From contig NC_133121.1 in NCBI RefSeq assembly GCF_033568475.1, forward strand, positions 131,224,375 to 131,288,374: a stretch of 64,000 nt of DNA. Direction: 5' to 3'. The position numbers and the translations under genes were made by a program. This stretch comes from Henckelia pumila (Eukaryota > Streptophyta > Magnoliopsida > Lamiales > Gesneriaceae). Shown here piece by piece: positions 48,491 to 60,233 of this stretch (position 1 is the first letter of the stretch; each line of letters opens with the position of its first letter). The notes under the pieces were generated by a model. It was not told the origin of the DNA, did not search any database, and saw nothing but the letters and a program-made list of their open reading frames with translations.

Positions 48491-51430
48491 ACGTTTGTGC
48501 CAAAAAAATAAAAATAAAATCTAACTTCTAAAAACAAGCGAATGTAATCCCCGGTTTCATCGTCGGCATCAATTTTACCGGTTAAACGCCAAAGTACATA
48601 AAAAATAATTAAGAAAAATCATTAATAGCAATTGAAACTTCAACATTACTACTAAAAATTTGAAAATAACAAGTGTTTGCAATAAAAAAAAATAAAAGAT
48701 GTTGCTGAAAATCTGGAGGAACTACGAAATGACTGAAAATATGTACTGAAAATCTAAAAAAATTCAAGAACAATGATGAAATTTTGAAAATGTGCAGAAA
48801 TATGCTGAAGACTTCAAGATTTTTTAGCCTTGAATTGTTGGTTGTGTTGTGTTCTGCATGAATGTCCCTTTTATATGCTGGTTCTCGAGTCAGTTTCTCA
48901 ACTGCTCACCTCCATTAGCCCACTACTTGAAGCACTAAAAGCCCCACTAACAGCTCTACTAACTCTTAATTTCTTTGACTTTGTCTTTCCCTCTTTCTTT
49001 CTATTCCTCGAGTGCCGAAAGTTCCCCGAGTGCCCAGCTTTACCATCCAACTACTTATAACTATTTTGAATTGGTGTTCTCTTTTTTTTCAATAGACACC
49101 AAGATTTACGTGAAAAATCCCCAAAAAATTATTAATGTAAAAAGCACGGGCAAAATCAAAATATTTCACTATAATATTTGAAAAAGTACAATCTCTCTTT
49201 GTGTTTCCAAAGAAACAAACTCTTAATACAAGAAAAAATCTATCTCACAAATATATATAGAAATACACTCAAATGTATTTGAATGCTTTAGAACAAGAGA
49301 AATAACTGATTGTGGGATGCTTTATTCTGATGGAGGGGAGCTCCCTCTGCTTGTAAACATTGAAAAAAATTCTCAATTGAATTTTTCTTTAATATTTGCG
49401 GTACATTTGGCTTCATCACTTGCCACCTTGTCCACATGCATTATAAATCTGCCAACATACCCCATTTTGTAAAGTCAAACCGACATTAACAGCTGCTAAA
49501 CCTGCGATTAGGACTTATTGTGATTATAAGCACCCCAATATTGTCAAACTCAAGGTTGATTCATGTTCGATATGCTTATTTTAAACTTTTTTTCCTTTGT
49601 TTTTAGTTTTCTGTTTGTTTTTAGTTTTCTAAGTTGTTTATTTTTAAGTGCTGAGAACTTTAGTCTTATTGAATTTGATGTGACTCCTCGGTGGTTATTT
49701 GGAACTGCAACCATGGATCTGGAAAAAGAATTATGTGAGCATGGGAGGATTTTTTCTGGCCATGTCTGTGTACAAGATTATCGATCGCATACCGGAGGAA
49801 GACGAGATCAAAGTTGGGGCACTGTTACTGGCATTCTTGTTTTAGTGGGCATGGTTGAAGGCGGCTCTGATTCCTGTTACTAATGATGTAGAGTTGACAC
49901 CAGAGGAGTTGGTCCTTCCACCTACGCCTCCTCCGATAAATGCTGGAATTCTCACATTTAATCTACTTTTCCAGGATGGTTATGTTTTTAAAACATTCCT
50001 ATTTTTCTATATTTTTTGTTGGGTTACTAAAACAAAATTTTAAATTAATTTTTATATTGTGTGCTATTGTCAGAGCATTATTGCATTCGGCTTGTATTTG
50101 GAGTGCAAATGAGTGGAAGTGGCTGCCGTGGATGATGGAATCTTCACACCTCTGTATGCTGGTGACACTGATATGGGACGTGACTTCATCTTGCTTTGTC
50201 GGAGGAGGCTCAATGTTTTGGTTGACATTGGTTGGTTTTTCTACTGATCAAATATTTGTGTAGTTCTTCGAGTTATTAGAAATATATTTTCTCGTTGGAT
50301 TTAATTGTCTGATATTTTTTGAATCTGGAGGTAAAACTATTGAAATTTCGGCATAACATAGGTGTTTTCTCTTGCTTCTTCTCATAGTCAATATCTTTTC
50401 TATGGTATATGCCGTAGCATACGAGTATGAGCTTACTTCTGCCGCTGGTATCGGATCTACATGATACTCTGATCTGATTTATGGATTCTTGGTGTTAGGG
50501 CCACAGAAGGCTTGGAAGGTCATCGTATGTCACTTATGTTGTCTTCTAAGCTATATAATCTATATATAATTATTACACACATTGTCCATCTTTATTTTTT
50601 TATTTTATATTTGCTCGTGATTCTATTAATCATCTTGGTGTATATAGGTCAAACTATTGTTCAAGAAAATAGTACTACAGCCCACAAGGACATAGACGAG
50701 TTGGTAAGACCTGAGGTGACGTGGAAAGAGATTCACCAGCGTTGTAGGTTCGATCTTCATGTGGAGCATATTTAATGCTGAAATATTGTGGGGGTATGCT
50801 ATGGGGGTTGGCCATGTTGTTCCCTCATTCAGGTCCTCGTCGCTCGTGCACATCCCTTGATTTAACCTTCGCATTAGCCAATGGATCTCTGACTCATGTG
50901 AAATGCGGTCCCCTTCATGGTCAACTCTTTTAGAAGAAAATAGTGCTACAACTGTTGAAACGTACGGTGGGCAGTGAGTGCTCTTTTCTTTTATTTTTTT
51001 AAAATCTTGTTTTTTTTTTAGTTCTCTTATATATCATTTAATTTTTGTTGCAGTAGGATTGACTGGATAAGGTGTAGGGGAGACCACGAATGAATGAAAG
51101 AGCGATTTGGCCACTTTTTAGAGAGGTTTGCACGTTAAATTGTTGATTTTGATGAATGAATGAAAGAGAGATTTGACCATTTTTTGGAGAGTCTTGCATG
51201 TCAAAACTCATTTATTAATATTCGATATGCAATATATGTACTTATTCAGGAGTATTCATGAGATGATGAATTTTATATTGATCCTTCATTTGAGTAGGAA
51301 AACTAATTAACTATTTGAAACCCATTATTATGTTATATTTGTTTTGAATTTCTACTATATATCTATTAAGCATATATATTTGTTTGCACATAAAAATTGG
51401 CAAATTTTTTGTGTTGCTGGCGTGCCTGAC
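48491..51430 (+). repeat. Tandem array unit U4 (~2.94 kb)
   Basis: Same order of landmarks as U1-U3 but more substitutions, consistent with older or unconstrained divergence at the right edge of the array. Confidence 0.85.
49649..50690 (+). pseudogene. U4 copy of the array gene, many lesions
   Basis: The exon 2 acceptor has lost a base (TTTTTAAGTGCTG instead of TTTTAAGGTGCTG). Stops occur at 49,681-49,683 and near 49,843. The exon 3 acceptor AAG has become AAT (near 50,049), and the exon 4 acceptor CAG is missing (CTTGCTTCTTCTC at about 50,370). A further TGA lies in exon 4 (TCT ACA TGA). Remaining similarity to U3 is still high at the nucleotide level. Confidence 0.75.
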
Positions 51431-51815
51431 ACGTTTGTGCCAAAAAAATAAAAATAAAAATAAAAATAAAAATAAAATTTAACTTCTAAAAACAAGCGAA
51501 TTTAATCTCCGGTTTCATCGTCGCTTTCAATTCTACCGGTTAAATGCCGAACATAAGAAATAATGAAGAAAAATTCATTAATAGCAATTGAAACTTCAAC
51601 ATTACTACTAAAAATTTAAAAATGACAAGTGTTTGCCATAAAAAAAGATGTTGCTGGAAATCTCGAGAAACTACGAAATGATTGAAAATATGTACTGGAA
51701 ATCTAGAAAAATTCAAGAACAATGATGAAATTTTGACAATGTGCAGAAATGCTGAAGAATTCGAGCTTTTGAGCCTGAAAATTGTTGGATTACTGGTTGT
51801 GTGTTGTGTTCTGAA
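51431..51815 (+). repeat. Truncated fifth unit (U5)
   Basis: Repeats the first ~385 bp of the unit, from TTTGTGCCAAAAAAATAAAA through TGGTTGTGTGTTGTGTTCTG, then breaks into unrelated sequence at GAATGAAATGATCC. This is the right boundary of the tandem array. Confidence 0.85.
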
Positions 51816-52572
51816 TGAAATGATCCATCTACACTTGCTCCATCGAAGAGGGTGTCCAACAAATATAACAACGTGAACGTAAACGAATAAAATGGTCTTT
51901 ATATAAATACTAGCATTAAAAATACTAGTTATAATAAAAATGATTTATATAGACATATTTTTCTATTTCTAAAATAAAAAAAATTTCATTCATATAAATA
52001 AAGATATTGTATAAAATTAAATATGTTCAAATTTTATAAAATTATATTAATGGTTTATTTGCAATAAATTTAATATTATTTATCGATTTTTATAAATCAA
52101 ATTGATAAGTAAAAATTATTTATATTGATTAATAAAATATTTTTTAAAAAATAGAATTATTTTAATTAAATATAAATGACACTCCACTATTAATTTTAAA
52201 AATTGAATTAAAAACCACAATTATGAATTAGAAAATTCAAAAATATCGAGAAAAAATTTACAAATATCAATAAATATCATGAAAAACAAATTTACAATGA
52301 ATACACACCTCTTCAAAATTTAATTTGACCGTCTAATCTGCAGCAAATGCGAATGGTAAAAAAAAATTAAAAAAAATAAGAAAAAGAAAGAAAAATAAGA
52401 AAAGAAATAAATGAAATACTTGTCATTAACTAGAGAGGGGAAGTACAGCTCGAGTCTACATATGTCAATTAATTTAATTTTAATATTATACAAGAGAATG
52501 CAGAGTCAACATACAAATAATTTTTTTTAAAAAAAAATAACTAAATTTCAACTACATAATCTTAATTTTTTA
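51816..52572. other. AT-rich intergenic DNA
   Basis: No coding signal; an A/G-rich patch at 52,360-52,410. Confidence 0.45.
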
Positions 52573-52768
52573 AGAATAATGCTAGAGGTACAATATATAT
52601 TGTGTACAGCGATATTTACAACAAATATATCGTGAGATTTTGCTATTATATCGTGATATTTTAGATTCAATTTATCATGAGATTTTGATAAATGAAATTT
52701 TTGTATTGAATTTTTTGTGTTGTACAAATTGGTGTATAAATTTGGTTGTACATGTAGCATTGCTCATT
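52573..52768. mobile_element. MITE-like element, TGCTAGAGGTACAA family
   Basis: Left end AATGCTAGAGGTACAA, right end TTGTACATGTAGCATTGCTC, inverted. The interior has repeated ATCGTGA/TCATGAGATTTTG palindromic motifs. Same terminal family as the two elements upstream of the ATL gene. Confidence 0.55.
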
Positions 52769-53115
52769 TTTTAATGTCATAATCTTTAATTTTAAATAAA
52801 GGATATTCTCCATTTCCATTACCCCATCAAGACTAATGTGACAAGGTAACAAAATGCTCAAGCTCATCAATTTCCTGCACGTAATACTGGACTCAACAGT
52901 GAAGGTGTGACGCCCGGGGCTGAAGAGGCAGGGAGTGATCGCCGGTGCCAAGAGGTTACACGGACAATGAGCGGCTCCTGGTAGGCTTCTAGGCGGAGGG
53001 AGACATGAATGAACCGATCCTGCCGGAATGAGAGGGATTCTGAGACTGTGTAGGTATGAGACTGCATAGTTGAGGAGAGCTTAAAAGATTTCATATGTAC
53101 TACTCATATCAAGAA

Positions 53116-53225
53116 GGTGCATATTCTTTTCGGGTTCTCATCACATAAGAACTCCAAAGTTAAGCGTGCTTGACTTGGGGCAATTATAGGATGGGTGACC
53201 CCCTGGAAAGTTTCCCAGGGTGCGT
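53116..53225 (+). ncRNA. 5S rRNA-like domain of Cassandra LTR1
   Basis: GAACTCCAAAGTTAAGCGTG and GGATGGGTGACC match the pol III internal control region of plant 5S rRNA (A box and intermediate element/C box). It is part of the LTR, not a genomic 5S gene. Confidence 0.85.
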
Positions 53226-53284
53226 GTGAGTGAGGACATAAGCACGCTGGAAAGACTCGTCTTGATACAGTGGGTCGTTACAAA

Positions 53285-53297
53285 TGGTATCAGAGCC
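53285..53297 (+). promoter_or_regulatory. Cassandra primer-binding site
   Basis: TGGTATCAGAGCC, the standard complement of the 3' end of plant initiator methionine tRNA, immediately downstream of LTR1. Confidence 0.92.
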
Positions 53298-53566
53298 GAC
53301 CTCTCTTAGTACGGTATGGTTCGGGGACGAACCAAGCGGAAGCTGGTGGGCATGTGACGCCCGGGGCTGAAGAGGCAGGGAGTGATCGTCGGTGCCAAGA
53401 GGTTGCACGGACAATGAGCGGCTCCTGGTAGGCTTCTAGGCGGAGGGAGACATGAATGAACCGATCCCGTGCCGAAATGAGAGGGGATTCTGAGACTGTG
53501 TAGGTATTGGACTACATAGTTGAGGAGGGCTTAAAAGATTTCATATGTACTGCTCATATCAAGAAG

Positions 53567-53676
53567 GTGCATCTTCTTTTCGGAAGCTCATCACATAAGA
53601 ACTCCAAAGTTAAGCGTGCTTGACTTGGGGTAATTATAGGATGGGTGAACCCCTGGGAAGTTTCTCAGGGTGCGTG
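53567..53676 (+). ncRNA. 5S rRNA-like domain of Cassandra LTR2
   Basis: Same 5S-like core as LTR1, with GGATGGGTGAACC (one substitution/insertion in the conserved GGTGACC). Confidence 0.82.
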
Positions 53677-53929
53677 TGAGTGAGGACATAAGCACGCTGA
53701 AAAGACCCGTCTTGATACAAGGGAGCGTTTCAAATGGTATCGCAGGGAGTGATCGCCGGTGCCAAGAGGTTACACGGACAATGAGCGGCTCCTGGTAGGC
53801 TTCTAGGCGGAGGGAGACATGAATGAACCGATCCTGCCGGAATGAGAGGGATTCTGAGACTGTGTAGGTATGAGACTGCATAGTTGAGGAGAGCTTAAAA
53901 GATTTCATATGTACTATTCATATCAAGAA

Positions 53930-54039
53930 AGTGCATCTTCTTTTCGGGTTCTCATCACATAAGAACTCCAAAGTTAAGCGTGCTTGACTTGGGGCAATTA
54001 TAGGATGGGTGATCCCTTGGGAAGTTTCCCAGGGTGCGT
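53930..54039 (+). ncRNA. 5S rRNA-like domain of Cassandra LTR3
   Basis: Same core with GGATGGGTGATCC. Part of the truncated third LTR. Confidence 0.82.
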
Positions 54040-55170
54040 GTGAGTGAGGACATAAGCACGCTGGAAAGACTCGTCTTGATACAGTGGGTCGTTACAGAAG
54101 GTCTTTTCACCTCCAAGTTTCACAGCTATACTATCTGCAGTATCATGGAGCCCGTGCACAGTGGCTGTGATATATGCAAGTGACAGATAACCTGCATTCT
54201 CCAGAATTTTAACACGCTCCCTCATATCTCCAAGATACAACGCAACATGAAATTTGCTAATCACAAGCTTTGTATCAGCAATAACAATTGAGTGTTTGCT
54301 TAGTAAAGCAACAAAAGTCATATCTTGAGACCAAACGACATACCTAACTGCAGGAGTTTGAAGACCCCCAACAACATTCCTTCGTTGGAGATCAAATATG
54401 ACAAACCTGTCCTCTGCTCTATAGAATAGATTTTCAGTGCCCGCGAAGAATATAGCATCAGTAGCAATTGGAAGAGCACACTTTTTTACTATACCATTTT
54501 TCAGGTTCTTGACCAAGACTTGATTGCTGCTCTTCTCAAGCACAGCAAACCTATTTTGGGTAACAAACATTGCTGACCCCCCAACACCTCTTTTTGCCTC
54601 TCGCATTGTATTGACTCCACCACAGCTAGCTGTCTTTCCGAATAACATAGAGCTCATATGATCTCCCATCCACATCTGACAAGACCAAGACAGCATTCCC
54701 AGTAGGACTGTAAGACAGAGTTCGAGGCCTTTGATTTAAAGTATGAGAACCAGGTCCCAGGATTGGCATCATTCGAACATCTTTATGAGTTGAATAGTCG
54801 AACAAACAGAGAAATCTATCCTTGAAAAAGATCACCAAAAGGCAGGGCGCACTCTCTCCAACTTGAAAACAATCATGCCATTAACATGACCAGCAGCCAA
54901 AAGACTTATCTCATGGTGTGCTGATAGGATCCCTAACTGGTCATGCTCCCTACTAAACGGATGCAGGAAAGTTCCTTTTGTTGCGTCCCAAACTCTGATA
55001 CTCATGTCTTCAGAACTTGAAACAAATGATGTCCTGCCTTGCAGTTGCATGAAATAAAACATATGACACGTCATTCATGTGGCCTCTTAATGTGTCCACC
55101 TCCCTTCTCTCCACACCTTAGACCAAATAAATCACACATCAGCCCCTCAAGTCTGACACTTAATGACTTA

Positions 55171-55413
55171 GGCATTGTTTGGTTTGATGCATTATTAATA
55201 TATGTATAACTTATCCCAATCAATTTTGCCTTATTTTTGTCATATTATTTATCTATTTATTAATTAATAATTTTACATCAATTAAATCAAATAAATTATA
55301 ATCTATCTATCAAATCAAATAATGTATTAACTATTTTTTCTTATTTATTTTTAATTTACATTATATTACTTATCTATGGATTACTTACCCTATCACTCAA
55401 ACCAAACGGTGCC
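55171..55413 (-). mobile_element. Tourist-like MITE, family 2, copy 3
   Basis: 243 bp, target duplication TTA on both sides (55,168-55,170; 55,414-55,416), termini GGCATTGTTTGGTTTGA and CAAACCAAACGGTGCC. It lies in an intron of alpha-COP copy 2; copy 1 has the uninterrupted site near 60,070, so insertion followed the duplication. Confidence 0.85.
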
Positions 55414-56780
55414 TTATACAACTAAAGGAATCCATGATCATGAGATATGCTCAAAAGATAAAATGAATCTGATAGAAATAAATCACAATAGGCCTGTTAT
55501 ATGAAAATCCAGTGAAATCTAGATTCAGTACCCTGGTCATATTGGCAAGGAAAAAGAATCTAACTCTCTTTGATCAGAGAAACTACCAAATTCTTAAAAT
55601 TTTAATCGATGGCAGCATTATGCCATCAAAACAGATAAAAGAGATGAGTTCAGGGTAAATATTCACATAGTTAATGTGCTAAAATGTAGCTGGCGATCAT
55701 CCAAATACACAACCTAACAAATTTTGTACACAACATCACCAAGTCGGCCAATCTCTCGCTGCTCTATATGCTTTCTCATTAATTGATAACATGTAAATTG
55801 GAAATCCACCTTCCTTTTGCAGCTCCCTATGAAACTTCAGCAAACATATAATTTCATAAAACGACAATCCAAAAATGGCACATATCAGAAACCTTAGCAC
55901 TAGATTATAGCAAAAAGGTTAGAAAAATGATAACGAAAAGTAGAAGATTTCGATATGTCAACCACTTTTTTATGCTACAGATGAACACAATGTCAAGCAC
56001 TACATGAATGTCTACACTCTACACGAATATATATTTAGGCATCGTCATGTGTCATTCTAAAAGGTACTTCAAGGCTACAACAACCAAAGGGCAGTGGCCC
56101 ATACCTTCCATTCTACCGATTTTAATTTGCCAGGCTTCTGCATAAACTACGACACGAAGAGTAGGATGGAAAGAAGCCCACTTAGCCCCTAGATAATAGC
56201 CTTCAAAACAACCTAAGAAAGGATGACCGGCCTTGCAAGAATTGTCTGTATCCATTTGAGACAGTTGTAGTATGACACCAACATCCCAAATACGAATAAA
56301 ACGGCCTAAGGATGCTGAAACAAGCAAGTTTTCTTTGGGGTGGAACGATGCACACGCCACAGCATCCTTGTGCACATTCAACACATAAATGCAAGTTTGG
56401 GACTGCCAATCCCATATTCTAACTATCCGATCATCACTTGCAGTCTTGCACTAACAATCCAGTGATACTTGTGATGAAATTGAACTGTTAGGATATAATC
56501 AAAATGACCAAGAAGAGTAAACAGACACCTACGTAATCTGTAATTCCACACCTTGATCTTGAAATCATCACCTGAAAATCAATATTTTGGTATAAACAAG
56601 AATGATGCATCTCAATACAAGTGTAGAATAAACATTAAAAACAGAAGCCGATTTAAAAGCAACACAAAAACATTTTCAACATTATATTCTATAATCTTGA
56701 TTGAAATTGAGTTCAATCACAGATCCCTGAAACCAAATGATCGATGAGATTACAACTTAATAACTTATTATATACTAAGG

Positions 56781-56872
56781 TAGTGTTTGCAACATCTAAA
56801 AATAAGTGATTATGGAGATTTGTTAAGAGAATCTTCATAATCACTTATTTTTAGAGGTTGCAAACACTAACT
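56781..56872. mobile_element. 92-bp foldback MITE
   Basis: Two ~40-bp arms are near-perfect inverted complements (AGTGTTTGCAACATCTAAAA and TTTTAGAGGTTGCAAACACT, both extending through AATAAGTGATTATG) with a ~10-bp loop. A longer element with related AGTGTTTGCAA termini lies at 57,606-57,950. Confidence 0.8.
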
Positions 56873-56989
56873 AACTTAGATAGATAAAAATTTATCAGAA
56901 CGATATAAAATAAATTTTTTGTCAAACATCTAGTATATAAAAATATATTCAATTTTTCTTAATTCTATGTAAAAAGTAATGAATTTTTT

Positions 56990-57135
56990 TTTTGAGCCAT
57001 ATTGATTAACTCGGGTTGACCCAAACTCGATCTATTTTTTTGCGGATCAACCCAATTTAACCCGAAGTCGAAAAATACCAACCCCTACTCATACTTTTTC
57101 AGGTCGATTCGGGTTGGGTTGACGGGTGGAATCCT
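56990..57135. repeat. Short repeat rich in CGGGTTGACC motifs
   Basis: ACTCGGGTTGACCCAAACTC on the left and GATTCGGGTTGGGTTGACGG on the right, with complementary AACCCAATTTAACCCG between, giving local inverted structure. Non-coding; family unknown. Confidence 0.4.
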
Positions 57136-57605
57136 CTTTTAATCCCTACACAAGCGTGTCTAGTCTAGGCAAAGCATGGTAATTATAAGCAAATTAAGTT
57201 ATAATTAACGAAAGTGAAATTAAAGAAGAAGTCCGAGGACCTTACATGACTTGAAAAGTTTTCTCCATAGGGTTAATTCGATCTTGGGTGCAAACCAATC
57301 ATCACATCCCACGTTCATATATATAACCAATTTCATATAAACATCGTGCCACGGGTTTGAATCGATTATTTATTTATTTATTTATTTTTCGAGCAGTTGA
57401 ATCAATTGTTCTGTTCTATATTTTCCTTTTTGCATTTTATTATTCCAATGTAAGCATATTTGATCTATGTTATACCAAGAGTAGTACCCGATATAGTACA
57501 AGATATTGAACTTTATAAAATTTGCTGATTTTTATTTTAAAGTATCGATAATACATTTACTAAATATGATATCACGATATTAACGAGAAAATTCGCATAA
57601 CTTAC

Positions 57606-57950
57606 TTAGGGAGTGTTTGCAATAGATTATGCTTTTGTAAAATTGATTAATTTATAAATTATAAAAAAGTTAAAAAAAATCAAAAGTTGAAAGTGTTTGA
57701 AAAAATATGTGAAAATCTAAAAATCAAAGTTGGGTAATGTTTGATAAATAAGTGATTAAAGTGATTTTAATAATGGCCTTTTTAGAATCACTTTTGGAGA
57801 ATCATAATCAACACATGACTAGCTCTTGGGTTTCAAATAAGTTAAGCATAAGCTAACACATAATCTAGATTTAAGAAACACACAAAAATGATTTTTTTAA
57901 GCTAAAAGCCAACAATCACTTTTTTTTAGTGATTGCAAACTCTCTCTTAG
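57606..57950. mobile_element. MITE-like element with AGTGTTTGCAAT termini
   Basis: Left GGGAGTGTTTGCAATAGATT, right AGTGATTGCAAACTCTCTC, inverted; subterminal AAAGTGATTTT/AATCACTTTT motifs are also inverted. TTAG flanks each side. Non-coding. Confidence 0.6.
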
Positions 57951-58253
57951 TCGAAAACTAAAAAAATATCCAAATAAAGAAAATGACCTGTGATTTGATG
58001 TCTCACTTCCCTTATGACGGGAGACTTGTGACAAGGTTTGGTCAAAGATAACATAATTTTCTTCCATCTTTGAACCAAAAGCTCATGCGCATCCGATATG
58101 TTTGAAATTTCAGTGTTGATGTTCCCTTTTCGACAAAATTAGAAACTTCCGAGAAGATTGAACACCAAATTGGCCTTCATTTTCCTCGTATCCATCTCAT
58201 CAATATCAAAACCCTCAGCCCTGTCGGCATCTTCATAATCCTTGTTGTGTCAA
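57951..58253 (-). other. Tail of alpha-COP copy 1: acidic-linker remnant and unknown open frame
   Basis: Just after the stop at 58,254 the minus strand still reads DYEDADRAEGFDIDEMD (58,238-58,188), similar in character to the acidic linker of alpha-COP. Further on, 58,143 to about 57,990 stays open (FCRKGNINTEISNISDAHE...) without resemblance to alpha-COP known to me. The C-terminal third of the coatomer gene is absent from the window. Confidence 0.35.
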
Positions 58254-60233
58254 CTATCTATCATCAAGGAGACCCTTAAAATTAACCATTGACAAAGGCC
58301 AATTTCCTGCACGTAATACTGGACTCGGGGGTATCAACAGTGAAGGTCTCTTCACCTTTGACAAATGCGAAATACTATCTCCAAGTTCCACAGCTATACG
58401 ATCTGCAATACCATGGAGCCCGTGCACAGTGGCTGTGATATATGCAAGTGGCAGATGACCTGCATTCTCCAGAATCTTAACACGCTCCATGATATCTCCA
58501 ACATACAAGGCAACATGAAATTTTTTCATCACATCATTCTTGACCTCAGCAATTCTCGGCATTTCTGATAATTTATGCAAATTACCAGTTATCAGGTAAT
58601 GAAAGAAAGTCTCTCAAAGTTTTTGGTCTTCTGGTATGCAAATTCAACAATCCCAGCATTTCCTTGACGGAGTGCCTCCATTCCTAGTTTGTACCAGTGA
58701 TTTTTTTCATCAATCATTTTTGCAGATTCCAAAGCATTCTCAATATTACCGCTTTCAAGGGCTAAGTTAAAGCGGGTACTTTCATCCTTCGCTAAATAAA
58801 GAGCGCTCTATGGGAAGCCCTTTTGCAGCATATAAGCAATTATGGCCTGTCCACATAGTTTTGAGTTTTTTGTCATATCTATCGCATGGTCAAATCTCTT
58901 TCCCAGTAAGGACAGCTTGAAACTATACTCAGTTGAATCAATAAAGATATGACGGTTTTCCCCCTCCCGATCCAAGCAAAATATTGAGTTCCCATATATT
59001 TTCGTGATATATACTGGATCATCCAATGTCTTGATAATTCCGCTGTCCCCATTTGGAAGGCAATACTTGATGTGTGTCAGTGTTGTATAGACGAAGATTC
59101 CATTCTCATCCCATGCTCCACTCTTGACATGCATGGTCTCGCGAAGAGTGCAGCGGGGCACCAGCTTTGTATCAGCAATAACAATGGAGTGTTTGCTCAA
59201 TAAAGCAACAGAAGCCATATCTGGAGACCAAACCACATACCTAACTGCAGGAGGTTGAAGATCCCCAACAACACTCCCTCGTTGGAGATCAAATTTGACA
59301 ACCCTGTCCTCTGCCCTACAGAATAGATATCCAGTGCCCGCGAAGAATATAGCATCAGTAGCAATTGGAAGGGCACTCCTTTTCACTATTTCATTTTTCA
59401 GGTTCTTGACCAAGACTTGATTGCTGCTCTTCTCAAGCACAGCAAACCTATTTCGGGTAACAAACACTGCTGAACCCCCAACACCTTTTTTTTGCCTCTT
59501 GCACTGTATTGCCTCCATCATAGCTGTTTTTCCGAACAACATATAGCTCATATGATCCCCCATCCACATCTGACAAAACCAAAACAGCATTCCCAGTAGG
59601 ACTGTAAGACAGAGTTCGAGGCCTTTGATTTAATGTATGAGAACCAGGTTGGAGGATTGGTGTCAATCGAACATCTTTATTAGTTGAATAGTCGAACACA
59701 CGGAGAAATCTTTCCTTGACAAAGATCACCGAATCACGGCTAACAGCAAAGGCAGGACGCTCTCTCTCCAACTTAAAAACAATCATGCCATTATCATGAC
59801 CAGCAGCCAAAAAATTTATCTCAGGGTGTACTGATAGGATCCCGAACTGGTCATGCTCCCTACTAAACGTATGCAGGCAAGTTCCTTTTGTTGCATCCCA
59901 AACTCTGATACTCTTGTCTTCAGAACTTGAAACAATGATGTCCTGCCTTGCATGAAATAAAACACAGGACACGTCATCCGTGTGGCCACTTAATACGTCC
60001 ACCTCCTTGCCCTCCACACGTTAGACCAAATAAATCACTTATTAGCCCCTCCATTCTGAAACTTAATGGCTCATGCAACTAAACTACTGAAGCAATCCAT
60101 GATCATGAGATATGCTCAATGAGTAAAATAATTTGATAGAAGGAATTCACAATAGGTATGTTGATCAAGAAACTAAAAAATTCTTCAGGTTTTAATGGAT
60201 GGCAGCATTCTGCCACCAACACAAATAAGAGCC

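Larger units (their letters stand above)
52906..54096 (+). mobile_element. Cassandra TRIM retrotransposon with three LTRs
   Basis: LTR1 52,906-53,282 (TGTGACGCCC...GTTACA), internal region 53,283-53,352, LTR2 53,353-53,732, a 9-bp internal remnant, and 5'-truncated LTR3 53,742-54,096. A primer-binding site TGGTATCAGAGCC, complementary to initiator-Met tRNA, begins two bases after LTR1. The LTRs carry a 5S-rRNA-like domain, diagnostic of Cassandra. A single 5-bp target duplication GAAGG (52,901-52,905; 54,097-54,101) brackets the whole structure. There is no coding sequence, as expected for a TRIM. The equivalent site in the other alpha-COP copy (near 58,342) is empty. Confidence 0.93.
52869..56573 (-). 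pseudogene. Alpha-COP pseudogene, copy 2 (split by Cassandra)
   Basis: Tandem partner of the copy at 58,254-62,473, lacking exon 1. Recognisable coatomer alpha WD40 segments are FIRIWDVGVILQLSQMDTD, GAKWASFHPTLRVVVYAEAW (56,384-56,052), FVSSSEDMSIRVWDATKGTF (55,074 region), and NRFAVLEKSSNQVLVKNLK with AIFFAGTENLFYRAEDRFVI (54,560-54,400). Lesions: an 8-bp insertion near 56,440-56,450 causing a frameshift; a ~20-bp deletion near 54,839; a ~0.6 kb internal deletion joining SIVIADTKL directly to KFHVALYLGD (near 54,262); and the Cassandra insertion, after which the remaining 37 bp of homology (52,869-52,905) continue. Its exon 3 acceptor (CTAAG) is still normal, unlike that of copy 1. Not functional. 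Confidence 0.85.

Noticed and set aside
52867-53908. Minus-strand frames (MKSFKLSSTMQS...) repeated in the Cassandra LTRs
   Set aside because: They are antisense to non-coding LTR sequence and repeat only because the LTR repeats.
53116-54039. 5S rRNA gene cluster
   Set aside because: The 5S-like segments sit inside LTRs with a Met-tRNA primer site and a target duplication, i.e. Cassandra, and carry substitutions at conserved 5S positions.
53998-54696. A 232-codon coatomer-like protein as an independent gene
   Set aside because: The frame spans pseudogene exon sequence with an internal deletion and runs into Cassandra LTR sequence; it has no start or splice context of its own.
58808-59590. 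A 260-codon WD-repeat-flanking protein as an independent gene
   Set aside because: It is the middle of alpha-COP copy 1, isolated only by a frameshift upstream and a nonsense codon downstream.
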